Part shown: piece by piece, positions 33,357 through 41,898 of the stretch | How positions within the stretch are numbered: position 1 is the first letter of the stretch | Layout of the letters: each line of letters begins with the position of its first letter | NCBI GenBank assembly: GCA_052298855.1 | Contig: DAVZXP010000008.1 | Coordinates: forward strand, 62,001-126,000 | Direction of reading: 5' to 3' | From: Fimenecus sp052298855 | GTDB taxonomy: Bacteria; Bacillota; Clostridia; Oscillospirales; Acutalibacteraceae | DNA length: 64,000 nt | The notes under the pieces: generated by a model | The model's database searches: none | The model's input: only the letters and a program-made list of their open reading frames with translations | What the model was told of the DNA's origin: nothing | Position numbers and translations under genes: made by a program

Positions 33357-33668
33357 ATGAAAAAAGCATTACCAATCTTGTTGACAATCCTGTTACTGTG
33401 TGCGCTTGTGCTTGTCGGCTGCGGTAAAAATAAAGAAAGCACGCTTGACAGCACGGCTTCAAAGCCCAATATGAGCGACCGTGCGAAAAACGCCGTCACA
33501 AAGGGCGGAGATATTATCGGCGAAGCCGCAACAGGCGTAGGCGACAGAGTCGGCGAGGTAATAACCGGTGCAGGCGACCTTGCAGGAGATGTCGTAACCG
33601 GTGCAGGCGATATTGCAAACGATATTGTAACGGGTGCAGGCGATATAGTTTCACACGCAACAAGATAA
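33357..33668 (+). CDS. Small lipoprotein with TGAGD repeats
   Basis: This 103-residue exported protein has a lipoprotein signal (lipobox LVGC, Cys at residue 22) and then a C-terminal half built from ~11-residue imperfect repeats: VITGAGDLAGD, VVTGAGDIAND, IVTGAGDIVSH, plus a weaker one before them (AATGVGDRVGE). The repeats could form an amphipathic helix or beta-roll. It follows ypeB by 60 bases on the same strand, with AAGGAG ahead of the ATG. The family is not recognised; a spore or envelope role is only suggested by position. Confidence 0.82.
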   Translation: MKKALPILLTILLLCALVLVGCGKNKESTLDSTASKPNMSDRAKNAVTKGGDIIGEAATGVGDRVGEVITGAGDLAGDVVTGAGDIANDIVTGAGDIVSHATR

Positions 33669-33676
33669 TTACAGCA

Positions 33677-33709
33677 CAAAACGGAGAGACTGATGTCTCT
33701 CCGTTTTTC
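33677..33709. terminator. Bidirectional terminator
   Basis: Perfect stem ACGGAGAGAC / GTCTCTCCGT with A4 before and T5 after. It lies between two convergent small genes. Confidence 0.9.
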
Positions 33710-33728
33710 GTTGCTTATAAGCTTGATT

Positions 33729-34034
33729 TTACTGGGCAGCTCTTGCGGAGACAGCCTCATCGAGCTTGTCAAATGAAACATACTGGTCTTTAACCGAATT
33801 CTGCGAGGACGACGGTACAGCACAGTATGTACGCCATTTACCATCTTCCTTAACAAAGGTTTTTCCGAAAATATCTTCATAGTAAACAAACGGCTCTCCC
33901 GTAGCAGAGTCCCCCATATAGCCGTAGGTTGACGGCACAAATTTTGCAGGACTGTCCCAAAGGAAAAATACAAGTAAAAATACCGCTATTGCCGCCGCAA
34001 TTATTCCTATTGCAGCCTTTACACCTTTTTTCAT
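33729..34034 (-). CDS. Small membrane-anchored protein, function unknown
   Basis: This 101-residue protein has a basic N-terminus, one membrane helix (about 6-26) and an extracytoplasmic part of ~75 residues with an FVPSTYGYMGDSATGEPFVYY block. No family is recognised. It is transcribed alone towards the shared terminator. The ~230 bases upstream are AT-rich with a GATATAAG...CTTATATC inverted pair; I could not settle a promoter there. Confidence 0.72.
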   Translation of the reverse strand: MKKGVKAAIGIIAAAIAVFLLVFFLWDSPAKFVPSTYGYMGDSATGEPFVYYEDIFGKTFVKEDGKWRTYCAVPSSSQNSVKDQYVSFDKLDEAVSARAAQ

Positions 34035-34262
34035 TGTATGTTACTCCTCTAATGTTAAATTGATTATGAATTATGAATTTACAAGTACATAAATTCCGTA
34101 TCGGATATAAGTCGTAAGCTTGATTTACAGTATAGGCTTATATCAATTTCAACTTAACATATATATCGTTTTTTGTCAATAAAAATAATGAACAATATTT
34201 TTAACCCTGTCTTGTTAAATTGTAACAACCTCATTTTTTTGAACACAAACGCTTCGCAAAAA

Positions 34263-34294
34263 GAATACGCCCCGATTTCAGTCGGAGCGTATAC
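34263..34294 (-). terminator. Terminator of thiT
   Basis: Stem ATACGC-CCGA / TCGG-GCGTAT, then T-rich on the minus strand. Confidence 0.75.
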
Positions 34295-34312
34295 ATAAAT
34301 ATTTTCGGTTTA

Positions 34313-34969
34313 TTATTTAACCTTTTTCTGACCTGTAATCTGCGGAACAGAGCCGAGGATTGCAGCAACAACGGTAGTAAGGATGATTTCGGGAACCATA
34401 TAAAGACCGTTGTAGAAGATTGAGTAAACAATAGCAAGCGAAGAGCCCGAGAATGTGCCGAGAATCTTTTCGCCGATTGAGTAGAAGCCCTCCTGTGTGA
34501 AGAACCACTCGGCATATGCACCGTAGAAGATTGCACCCGATACGATATGTACAAGGTAACGGAGAAGCAATGCAACAAATGCGCCGAGAGCAAGCTCTGC
34601 TGCGGGCTTTTTGAATTTGCCCTTGAAGATACCGCCGAGGCCGAGCAAGGTGTATGCGAGAACATAGTCAAGAAGGCAAATGCAGATTGCCTGCCAAAGC
34701 ACCATCTGATCATCGCCGGGCAAGAACATTGCCGAAACAGTCTTAGCACCGAGAAGCATCTGAACCAATGAATAAGTGAAACCGCTGAGGAGACCCCACT
34801 TTGTGCCGTACTTGTAAGCGATGAGCACGATCGGGAACATACTTGCGAGAGTGATTGTTCCGCCGAAGGGCAATTCAAGTCCGAGTGTCTTTGAAACAAG
34901 CTCGATTACCGCTGCGATTGCAATAAGCAATGCGCTTTCAACTAATCTTACAGTTGATTGTTTTTTCAT
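34313..34969 (-). CDS. thiT: Thiamine-specific ECF transporter substrate protein ThiT
   Basis: This 218-residue membrane protein with six helices is the S-component that binds thiamine for import by the shared ECF energizing module, which is encoded elsewhere. It starts with the S-component pattern LVESALLIAIAAVIELVSKT and has the thiamine-site region GLLSGFTYSLVQMLLG and EWFFTQEGFYSIGEK seen in ThiT proteins. Regulation is clear: a TPP riboswitch with a terminator hairpin lies in its leader, so TPP should turn it off. Confidence 0.94.
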   Translation of the reverse strand: MKKQSTVRLVESALLIAIAAVIELVSKTLGLELPFGGTITLASMFPIVLIAYKYGTKWGLLSGFTYSLVQMLLGAKTVSAMFLPGDDQMVLWQAICICLLDYVLAYTLLGLGGIFKGKFKKPAAELALGAFVALLLRYLVHIVSGAIFYGAYAEWFFTQEGFYSIGEKILGTFSGSSLAIVYSIFYNGLYMVPEIILTTVVAAILGSVPQITGQKKVK

Positions 34970-34987
34970 TTTGAAAAACCGTCCTTT

Positions 34988-35029
34988 GATAAAAAATTAA
35001 GCCTTACGATACTTCAAATACCGTAAGGC
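34988..35029 (-). terminator. Riboswitch expression-platform terminator before thiT
   Basis: Stem GCCTTACG / CGTAAGGC followed on the minus strand by TTAATTTTTT, between the TPP aptamer and thiT. Confidence 0.85.
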
Positions 35030-35042
35030 AGAATTGAATATT

Positions 35043-35135
35043 CACACTTCCTACGGCGGCATTATCCGCATCAGGTTTAAGGGTTTGACGAAAACACCGT
35101 CATCTCAGCCGACTGCTGTCAGCACCCCTGATATT
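35043..35135 (-). promoter_or_regulatory. TPP (THI-box) riboswitch
   Basis: On the minus strand the aptamer shows the conserved strings in order: CAGGGGTGC, GGCTGAGA, AAACCTGATGCGGATAATGC and CGTAGGAAGTG. A small P3 extension (TGACG / CGTCA) separates CTGAGA and ACCC. It precedes a terminator hairpin and thiT, giving transcriptional control by thiamine pyrophosphate. Confidence 0.97.
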
Positions 35136-35160
35136 GATTTTTCGCTTGGCTTCGACAAAG

Positions 35161-35189
35161 ATTATATTACTTATATCGCTAAAAGTCAA
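35161..35189 (-). promoter_or_regulatory. Sigma-A promoter of the TPP riboswitch-thiT transcript
   Basis: TTGACT and TATAAT on the minus strand, spacer 17, about 25 bases before the aptamer. Confidence 0.85.
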
Positions 35190-35195
35190 TAAGAA

Positions 35196-35450
35196 TTATT
35201 TTTCGCCGTTTGCCTGAGCCTCTCTCAAAGCGCATACAAGCTGGTCGGGACAAGAGGTCTGCTTAAATCCGCATTTAATTCCCTTGAATGCCTTTTCAAC
35301 CTCATCAACGGTCTTGCTTGTTACAATTTTTGAAATTCCCTGCAAATTGCCGTTGCAGCCGCCATAGAATTTAACGCTCTTTATAATATCGCCGTCAAGC
35401 TCAACGTCAATCTGTCCCGAGCAAGTTCCTTTTGTCTTATATGAATACAT
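35196..35450 (-). CDS. TSCPD-domain protein (TIGR03905 type)
   Basis: This 84-residue protein is a single TSCPD domain, named for the conserved motif seen here as TSCPDQL near residue 64, with further cysteines in GTCSGQ, GGCNG and IKCG. The same domain is found at the C-terminus of some ribonucleotide reductases and may bind metal. Function alone is unknown. It starts 1 base after the rsmA stop, so it is translated with it. Confidence 0.93.
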   Translation of the reverse strand: MYSYKTKGTCSGQIDVELDGDIIKSVKFYGGCNGNLQGISKIVTSKTVDEVEKAFKGIKCGFKQTSCPDQLVCALREAQANGEK

Positions 35451-35451
35451 T

Positions 35452-36315
35452 TTACATTACCTCTTTCAAATTATTTGTAAATTCGCAAAGCTGTACAAGC
35501 GTCAGCTTTTCGCCTCTCACATTTGCTTCTAGTCCCGTCATTTCAAGAGCCTTTACAACCGTTTCCTTTGAAATTCCGAGTCCTGCCGAAACGGAATTGA
35601 GTGCGGTTTTTCGCCTTTGCATAAACATAGCCTTAACGGTTCTGAAAAACAGTTCTTCGTCCTTTGTTTCAATCGGAGGTTTGTCATAAATCGAAAGTCT
35701 TATTACAGCAGAATCGACTTTTGGGCTGGGTACAAAAGAGCCTTTTGAAACATTGAACAGCTTTTCGGCTTCGGCATAATAATTTACCGCCACCGTAATC
35801 GCACCCGACTCCCTTGAACCTACGGGCGCTGTCAATCTGTCCGCCGCCTCTCTCTGTACCATAACAATAATCTGCTTAATGGGCAGCTTGTCCTCAAGCA
35901 ATTTCATAATTACGGGCGAAGTGATATAATACGGCAAATTTGCGCAGACCGAAACATTTTCGCAATCATGAAACTTCTCTTTTATAAGCTCGTACAAATC
36001 AACCTTTAATATATCATCGTTTACGACTTCAAAATTATCAAATTCCGCAAGCGTTTCGTCAAGCACGGGCAAAAGTCTTTTGTCAAGCTCGATTGAAACG
36101 ACCTTTTTTGCCCTTTTGCAAAGTTCTGCCGTTAAAACTCCGACGCCTGCTCCTATTTCGATAACTCCGTCATTCCCACTCGTTACCGCCTCTTCTGCCA
36201 TCGCAGGACAGACCGCAGGATTTATCAAAAAATTCTGCCCGAGAGCCTTTGAGAAAGTAAAGCCGTGTTTTTCAAGTATCGACTTTACCGTTCCTATATC
36301 CGAAAGATTATACAT
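35452..36315 (-). CDS. rsmA: 16S rRNA (A1518/A1519) dimethyltransferase
   Basis: It dimethylates two adjacent adenines near the 3' end of 16S rRNA late in small-subunit assembly. The 287 residues have an N-terminal SKALGQNFL block, the SAM motif IEIGAGVGVLTAEL, and the catalytic NLPYYITSPVI. Loss of this enzyme gives kasugamycin resistance in other bacteria. It overlaps the upstream aminotransferase gene by 8 bases. Confidence 0.97.
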   Translation of the reverse strand: MYNLSDIGTVKSILEKHGFTFSKALGQNFLINPAVCPAMAEEAVTSGNDGVIEIGAGVGVLTAELCKRAKKVVSIELDKRLLPVLDETLAEFDNFEVVNDDILKVDLYELIKEKFHDCENVSVCANLPYYITSPVIMKLLEDKLPIKQIIVMVQREAADRLTAPVGSRESGAITVAVNYYAEAEKLFNVSKGSFVPSPKVDSAVIRLSIYDKPPIETKDEELFFRTVKAMFMQRRKTALNSVSAGLGISKETVVKALEMTGLEANVRGEKLTLVQLCEFTNNLKEVM

Positions 36316-37495
36316 AACTTTGTTTTACCTTTTCAATTAAATTCATTCCCTCGACGATTTTTTCATCCGTAGGTGTTGAGAAATTCATTCTAAAGCAGTT
36401 GTTCTTTTCGCCGTCCTCGACCGTGAACGCCGTACCGGGAACGACCGCCACCTTATTGTCAACGCAACGCTTTACAAAGTCAAGCATATCAACATTTTCG
36501 GGAAGCTCGCACCACACGAACAAGCCGCCCTCGGGACGAACATATTTCACGAAACCTCCGAGTTTTTCGTCAATAAGCGAACACATAAGATTAAGCTTGC
36601 GCCTGTATATGCCTCTTATTTTCTCGATATGCGCTTCAAAATCGGTGGTTTTCATCCACTCGTCAACAAGTATCTGTGAGAACATTGTCGAATGTGTATC
36701 CGCCGCCTGCTTGCCGACTGTCATTTTTGCAATTATCTCCGACGGTGCAACAATATAGCCTATACGGATACCCGGTGCGAGAATTTTTGAAAACGAACCT
36801 GCGTAAACAACTATTCCGTCCTCATCCATACTCTTTATTGTCGGTATATCCTCGCCCTCAACTCTCAAATCGCCGTAAGGGTTATCCTCCAAAATAAGCA
36901 CGCCGTATTTTTTGGCAAGAGCATAGACCTGTTTTCTTTTTTCAAGGCTCATTGTCACGCCCGACGGATTTTGGAAGTTCGGAATAGTATAAATAAACTT
37001 GACATTTTCACTTTCACGAAGAGCATTTTCAAGCGCTTCTATATTCATTCCGTCAGACTCAACGGGTACGCCCTTTAGCTTACAGCCGTATGAACGAAAG
37101 CAGTTGAGCGAGCCGATAAACGACGGTGTTTCGCATATTACGGTATCGCCGAAATTGCAGAAAACCTTAGTCATAAGATCCATTATCTGCGTAGCGCCCG
37201 AGGTTATGATTACATTGTCGAAATCTCTGCCGATATTTTTAGAACTTTTGACATATTCCCGAATTCGCTCACGCAACGGAGCATAGCCCTCAGTTATTCC
37301 GTACTGAAGTGCGGTAACGGGCATTTCGTCAAATATTCTTTTTGATATTTTTCTCACATCATCAATCGGGAAAGCCGCAACATCGGGATTGCCTGCGGCA
37401 AACGGAATTACCGACGGGTCGGAGGTCGCCTTTAAGATTTCTCTGATTGCGGACGGCTGAAGAGATGAAATTCTGTCGGAAAATCTATATTCCAT
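36308..37495 (-). CDS. PLP-dependent aminotransferase (class I/II, Aro8/LysN-like)
   Basis: This 395-residue cytosolic enzyme transfers amino groups using PLP. The cofactor lysine is in YAGSFSKILAPGIRIGYI; NFQNPSGVTM and DNPYGDLR are the conserved Asn/Asp-Tyr cofactor contacts. The N-terminal segment (SFRFSDR-like start, LQPSAIREILKATSDP) matches the 2-aminoadipate/aromatic aminotransferase-like group without the GntR domain of MocR regulators. The exact substrate is not set by sequence. It is the first gene of an operon with rsmA and the TSCPD gene. Confidence 0.92.
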   Translation of the reverse strand: MEYRFSDRISSLQPSAIREILKATSDPSVIPFAAGNPDVAAFPIDDVRKISKRIFDEMPVTALQYGITEGYAPLRERIREYVKSSKNIGRDFDNVIITSGATQIMDLMTKVFCNFGDTVICETPSFIGSLNCFRSYGCKLKGVPVESDGMNIEALENALRESENVKFIYTIPNFQNPSGVTMSLEKRKQVYALAKKYGVLILEDNPYGDLRVEGEDIPTIKSMDEDGIVVYAGSFSKILAPGIRIGYIVAPSEIIAKMTVGKQAADTHSTMFSQILVDEWMKTTDFEAHIEKIRGIYRRKLNLMCSLIDEKLGGFVKYVRPEGGLFVWCELPENVDMLDFVKRCVDNKVAVVPGTAFTVEDGEKNNCFRMNFSTPTDEKIVEGMNLIEKVKQSYV

Positions 37496-37523
37496 ATTTA
37501 CACCTGAATTTTAGTTTTTTGAT

Positions 37524-37552
37524 ATTTTATCACAACGCTGTTTGTTTGTAAA
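37524..37552 (-). promoter_or_regulatory. Sigma-A promoter of the aminotransferase-rsmA operon
   Basis: TTTACA and TAAAAT on the minus strand, spacer 17, 29 bases before the ATG. Confidence 0.65.
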
Positions 37553-37575
37553 TATAAAGCGTATTATGTCAACAA

Positions 37576-37595
37576 GGCGGTAAAGCTTTACCGCC
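37576..37595 (-). terminator. Hairpin after the ABC exporter operon
   Basis: Perfect 20-base palindrome GGCGGTAAAGCTTTACCGCC, 14 bases after the stop. The following T-run is poor. Confidence 0.6.
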
Positions 37596-37608
37596 CTGTC
37601 CGAAAATT

Positions 37609-39504
37609 TTATGAAAGCTCAAACTGTCCTGTATAGAGCTGATAATATCTGCCCTTTTGCTTTAACAAATCCTCATGGTCGCCACGCTCGATTATCTCGC
37701 CGTGTTCAAGCACCATGATTGCGTTTGAATTGCGGACAGTCGAAAGTCGGTGGGCAATAACAAATACCGTTCTGCCCTGCATAAGCTTATCCGTACCCTG
37801 CTCAATGAGCTTCTCCGTTCTTGTATCGATAGAGCTTGTCGCCTCGTCAAGAATAAGCACAGGCGGATCTGCAACCGCTGCCCTTGCAATGCTCAAAAGC
37901 TGTCTTTGACCCTGTGAAAGATTTGCACCGTCGCCCGTAAGCACCGTATCATAACCGTTTTCAAGAGACATAATAAACGAATGTGCGTTGGCAAGCTTAG
38001 CCGCTTCGACAATCTGTTCATGTGTCGCATTAAGGTTGCCGTATCTAATATTATCCTCAACCGTACCCGTGAACAAATGCGTATCCTGAAGCACCATCGA
38101 AAGTGAGCGCCTTAAATCGTCCTTCTTGATTTTCTTAATGTTGATGCCGTCATATCTTATCTTGCCGTCATCAATCTCATAAAATCTGTTGAGAAGATTT
38201 GTGATTGTGGTTTTGCCTGCGCCCGTAGAGCCGACGAAAGCGATTTTCTGTCCGGGCTTTGCATAAAGAGAAATATTTTTAAGCACGGTTTTCTTTCCGT
38301 CATAGCTAAAGGTAACATTCTCGAATACAACATCGCCCTTTAACTGCTTATAGGTAACAGTGCCGTCAGCCGTGTGCTGATGCTTCCAAGCCCAAACGCC
38401 CGTATGCTCCTCGCACTCGCAAAGTTCTCCGTTTTCATCAAATTTTGCGTTAACAAGTGTTACATAGCCGTCGTCAACCTCGGGCTTTTCGTCAATGTAC
38501 TCAAAAATTCTCTCCGCACCCGCAATAGCGGCAATGGCATTGTTAAACTGCTGTGAGACCTGAGTTATAGGCTGTGAAAAGTTCCTTGAATTTGTAAGGA
38601 AAGCTACAATTCCGCCGGGTGTCATAAAGCCCTTTACGGCAAGCATACCGCCGAGAGCCGCAGTAATAGCATAGTTTACATAAGAGAGGTTGTTCATAAG
38701 CGGCATAAGAATACTCGCAAAGGTATTAGCGCCCGTTGAAGCCTTGCGAAGCTCCTCATTTATCTGTGTGAAATGCTCCGTAACCTCTTCTTCGTGGTTG
38801 AACACCTTAACGACCTTTTGACCCTCGATAGTCTCCTCGATATAGCCGTTTACCTCGCCCAATTCCTTTTGCTGCTTTTTGAAGTAATACGAGCTCTTTT
38901 TACCGAGTACCTTTACAAGAAAAATCATAAAGGCAACCATCAGCACAACAAGAATAGTTAATTTCCAACTATAATAGAGCATGATGCAAAATGAGCCGAT
39001 TATGGTAATCGAAGATGATATAAGCTGTGTAAGTCCCTGACTCAAAAACGCTCTTAACGACTCGACGTCATTTGTAAAGCGGCTCATAATTTCGCCGTTC
39101 GGTCTTGAATCGAAAAAGCTGATCGGCAAATCCTCTACCGAGTCAAACAAATCCTTTCTCAAATTCCTAAGCGTTTTTTGCGTAAGATAAACCGAGCATC
39201 TCGACTTACCGTAGGATGCTCCCGCACCTATTATCGCAGCGCAAACAAGCATTATGAGTATCTTTGTAATGGGCTTGAAAAGTGCCCAAGAGAACTCCTG
39301 ACCTACCGCAGGAATGAGCAAATCGTCAACTATCGGCTGAATGAAAACCGAAGCCATAACGGTTGCAACAGAACTGATTATAACAAATACTATCATTCCG
39401 ACAAGCAGGCTTTTCTGCTTACCGATATACTTTATAAGCCGCTTTACCGTTCCCTTTGTATCGGACGGTTTGTGCGTATGTGCCGAATTATTAGGTCCAT
39501 GCAT
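37609..39504 (-). CDS. ABC exporter half-transporter, canonical ATP site subunit
   Basis: This 631-residue protein has a six-helix exporter domain and a nucleotide-binding domain. Walker A is GSTGAGKTT, the signature is LSQGQ, and Walker B VLILDEATS keeps the catalytic Glu. An insert of ~35 residues rich in Glu, Cys, His and Trp (ENGELCECEEHTGVWAWKHQ) lies between the membrane and ATPase domains and could bind metal (inference). It pairs with the other half encoded just upstream (1-base overlap), as in LmrCD/BmrCD-type heterodimeric multidrug exporters. Control is by the MarR protein at the head of the operon. Confidence 0.93.
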   Translation of the reverse strand: MHGPNNSAHTHKPSDTKGTVKRLIKYIGKQKSLLVGMIVFVIISSVATVMASVFIQPIVDDLLIPAVGQEFSWALFKPITKILIMLVCAAIIGAGASYGKSRCSVYLTQKTLRNLRKDLFDSVEDLPISFFDSRPNGEIMSRFTNDVESLRAFLSQGLTQLISSSITIIGSFCIMLYYSWKLTILVVLMVAFMIFLVKVLGKKSSYYFKKQQKELGEVNGYIEETIEGQKVVKVFNHEEEVTEHFTQINEELRKASTGANTFASILMPLMNNLSYVNYAITAALGGMLAVKGFMTPGGIVAFLTNSRNFSQPITQVSQQFNNAIAAIAGAERIFEYIDEKPEVDDGYVTLVNAKFDENGELCECEEHTGVWAWKHQHTADGTVTYKQLKGDVVFENVTFSYDGKKTVLKNISLYAKPGQKIAFVGSTGAGKTTITNLLNRFYEIDDGKIRYDGINIKKIKKDDLRRSLSMVLQDTHLFTGTVEDNIRYGNLNATHEQIVEAAKLANAHSFIMSLENGYDTVLTGDGANLSQGQRQLLSIARAAVADPPVLILDEATSSIDTRTEKLIEQGTDKLMQGRTVFVIAHRLSTVRNSNAIMVLEHGEIIERGDHEDLLKQKGRYYQLYTGQFELS

Positions 39505-41276
39505 TATTGCTCACCTCCGACTTCATCAAAATCATCCGTGCCCTTTTGCTGAGAGGTATATACATCACGGTAAATTTCATTTCTTTCAAGAAGCTCCTCA
39601 TGTGTTCCGATATCGTTTACAGTACCGTTATCAAGAATGATTATCTTGTCGCAATCGGAAATTGAGGAAACTCTCTGTGCAATTATAATTTTAGTAGTGC
39701 TCGGAAGGCTCTCTCTCAAACCCTGTCTGATTCTTGCGTCGGTAGCGGAATCAACCGCGCTTGTCGAGTCGTCAAGAATAAGTATCTTCGGCGATTTCAA
39801 AATTGCCCTTGCGATACAAAGTCTTTGCTTCTGTCCACCCGAAACATTTACGCCGCCTTGACCGAGATCGGTTTGGTATCCGTCGGGGAATGAGGATACA
39901 AATTCATCCGCATCGGCGATTTTACAAGCGTTGCGAAGTTCCTCGTCGGTTGCGTTTTTATTGCCCCAACGGAGATTGTCTGCAATCGTTCCCGAGAAAA
40001 GAACATTTTTCTGTAAAACCATACCTACGTTCTCTCTCAAAGAGTGCAATTTGTATTTCTTAACATTTTCACCGCCGACTAAAACTTCGCCGTCGGTTAC
40101 ATCATAAAGTCTTGCTATCAGCTGAACAAGCGAAGATTTCGAGCTGCCCGTTGCGCCCATAATTCCGACCATTTCACCGCTGTCAATCTTAAACGAAGCG
40201 TTGTTTATGATATTCTTACCCTCATTATAGCTAAACGATACATTCTTAAACTCAACGCTTGCGTCCTTGAGTGTTTCAAGTGCGTTTTCGGGGTCTTTAA
40301 TATCAGGCTCTTCGTCGAGCACCTCCGCAATACGCTTTGCACTTGCCTCTGACATAAACAACTGTGCAACCATTGCGATAGTCATAAGGAAACTCATAAT
40401 AATCTGCATTATATAGGTAAATATCGCCGTGAACTCGCCGACAAGTAAAGAGCCGTTTGCAATAACCTTTGTCGATACAGCAAGCACCGCAAGGATTGTG
40501 CAATAAAGCAAAACCATCAACAGAGGCTCGCCGAGTATCATAAGCTTTTCCGCATATATAGAGGCGTTGTAAAGGTCATCATTTGCGGTTTTAAACTTTT
40601 TCTTTTCGTAATCCGTTCTGACAAACGATTTAACAACTCTTATATTTGTAAGGTTTTCCTGTATGGAAGCATTAAAGCCGTCGAACTTTTTGAGCATAGC
40701 CTTAAAGCGTTTAATTAAAATCGGTCCTGCGATTGCAAGCACAATTAAAATTATCGGAAGTACAACGCCGAACACACTTGTAACGTCCTTGCTCTTTTTA
40801 ATACATATAGCCAAAGCCGTAACAAGCATTATTGGTGCTCTGAACAAGCCTCTTATAAGCATTAAAAACGTGTTCTGCACAGTTGTTATATCGGTTGTCG
40901 TTCTTGTGATAAGCGACGCTGTCGAAAATCTGTCGATATTTGAGAATGAAAAAGTCTGCACCTTTTCGATAAGTGCGTTTCTGATACCTGCACCGAAGCC
41001 CATTCCCGCAACCGAAGCAAGTCTTGCCGCCATAGCACCGCAGAAAAGCGAGCACAATGCGAATGTGAGCATCTTTCCGCCGAGTGCAAGAATTGTTTGA
41101 ATTGCCTCTTGCTGTGCCACGGGATCGGTTGTTCCCGTCAAGCGTATTGTTTCTACAATATCCGCCATAACCTGTGGGATAAGCAACTCAAATATAACCT
41201 CTCCCACCATAAGCAAGGGACAAATGAGTGTATAGAAAATATATTTTTTTGCGTATTTAAGCAGCTTTATCATCAA
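39504..41276 (-). CDS. ABC exporter half-transporter, degenerate ATP site subunit
   Basis: This 590-residue exporter half has the usual membrane plus ATPase layout. Walker A is GATGSSKSS (374-382), with Ser in place of the second conserved Gly, and Walker B is ILILDDST (498-505), with D503 where the catalytic Glu normally stands. The signature VSGGQ is intact. Such asymmetry is known in heterodimeric exporters, where only one ATP site hydrolyses. It overlaps the MarR gene by 4 bases and the partner gene by 1. Likely substrates are drugs or lipids; not decidable here. Confidence 0.93.
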   Translation of the reverse strand: MMIKLLKYAKKYIFYTLICPLLMVGEVIFELLIPQVMADIVETIRLTGTTDPVAQQEAIQTILALGGKMLTFALCSLFCGAMAARLASVAGMGFGAGIRNALIEKVQTFSFSNIDRFSTASLITRTTTDITTVQNTFLMLIRGLFRAPIMLVTALAICIKKSKDVTSVFGVVLPIILIVLAIAGPILIKRFKAMLKKFDGFNASIQENLTNIRVVKSFVRTDYEKKKFKTANDDLYNASIYAEKLMILGEPLLMVLLYCTILAVLAVSTKVIANGSLLVGEFTAIFTYIMQIIMSFLMTIAMVAQLFMSEASAKRIAEVLDEEPDIKDPENALETLKDASVEFKNVSFSYNEGKNIINNASFKIDSGEMVGIMGATGSSKSSLVQLIARLYDVTDGEVLVGGENVKKYKLHSLRENVGMVLQKNVLFSGTIADNLRWGNKNATDEELRNACKIADADEFVSSFPDGYQTDLGQGGVNVSGGQKQRLCIARAILKSPKILILDDSTSAVDSATDARIRQGLRESLPSTTKIIIAQRVSSISDCDKIIILDNGTVNDIGTHEELLERNEIYRDVYTSQQKGTDDFDEVGGEQ

Positions 41277-41752
41277 ATCCCCCCTCCGTTCTTATCGGTT
41301 TCGGATTTTGTATAACATTTTGTGCACTCCGAAGATGAAAGATTATTATAAACTCTGTCAAGATAACCTTTGAGTGCCGAAAGCTCGTTTTCGTCAAAGT
41401 CCGCAAACATAATTTTATCAATTTGGTCAAACTTTCGGTGCATTTCCTTTGTCATTTCCCTGCCCTTTTCGGTAAGCGAAATTCTGTTGCACCGCAAATC
41501 GTTGTCATCGGCGATTTTTTCAACAACGCCGTTTTTCTGCATTCTTTTAATCGAAACCGCAATAGAAGCCGGAGAAACCTCAAGCGCCTTTGCAAGCTCG
41601 TTCTGTGTGCATACGCCGTTTTTCTCCAAAAAGTCAAGTATCGGCGGCTGTCCGAAATAAACGCCGCTGTCCTTGAGCATATTGTGCATTGTAAAACGCT
41701 TTACGCACTCAAGCCTTATAAAAGAATGGCTCAATTCCTTTAATTCCAACAT
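41273..41752 (-). CDS. MarR-family repressor of the ABC exporter
   Basis: This 159-residue winged-helix dimer binds DNA until a ligand releases it. The wHTH runs over about residues 40-105 (TQNELAKALEVSPASIAVSI as recognition region, then a DDNDLRCNRISLTEKG wing). A Cys-containing tail (ECTKCYTK) follows. It heads the operon with both exporter halves. Three AATCGGYTAA sites around its own promoter are the likely operators, so it probably autoregulates. Confidence 0.93.
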   Translation of the reverse strand: MLELKELSHSFIRLECVKRFTMHNMLKDSGVYFGQPPILDFLEKNGVCTQNELAKALEVSPASIAVSIKRMQKNGVVEKIADDNDLRCNRISLTEKGREMTKEMHRKFDQIDKIMFADFDENELSALKGYLDRVYNNLSSSECTKCYTKSETDKNGGGI

Positions 41753-41773
41753 ATCATTTCCTCAAATTAAAAT

Positions 41774-41800
41774 TTAGCCGATTTATATTTAATCGGTTAA
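41774..41800 (-). promoter_or_regulatory. MarR operator, downstream inverted pair
   Basis: TTAGCCGATT and AATCGGTTAA form an inverted pair with a 7-base centre, one mismatch, between promoter and MarR start. Confidence 0.8.
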
Positions 41801-41803
41801 GTA

Positions 41804-41832
41804 ATTTTATATCAAATATATTTATATGTCAA
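41804..41832 (-). promoter_or_regulatory. Sigma-A promoter of the MarR-ABC operon
   Basis: TTGACA and TAAAAT on the minus strand, spacer 17. It is flanked on both sides by AATCGGYTAA operator sites. Confidence 0.85.
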
Positions 41833-41867
41833 CACATATTTAATTTATTCAAAAATTGTTAATATTT

Positions 41868-41877
41868 AATCGGCTAA
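41868..41877 (-). promoter_or_regulatory. MarR operator, upstream half-site
   Basis: AATCGGCTAA, an exact complement of the first half of the downstream operator, 36 bases upstream of the -35 box. Confidence 0.65.
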
Positions 41878-41898
41878 CGATTATCTCCCTGCAAAAAA

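Noticed and set aside
34231..34899. 222-codon frame on the minus strand overlapping thiT
   Set aside because: Serine-rich shadow of thiT in another frame that also crosses the thiT terminator.
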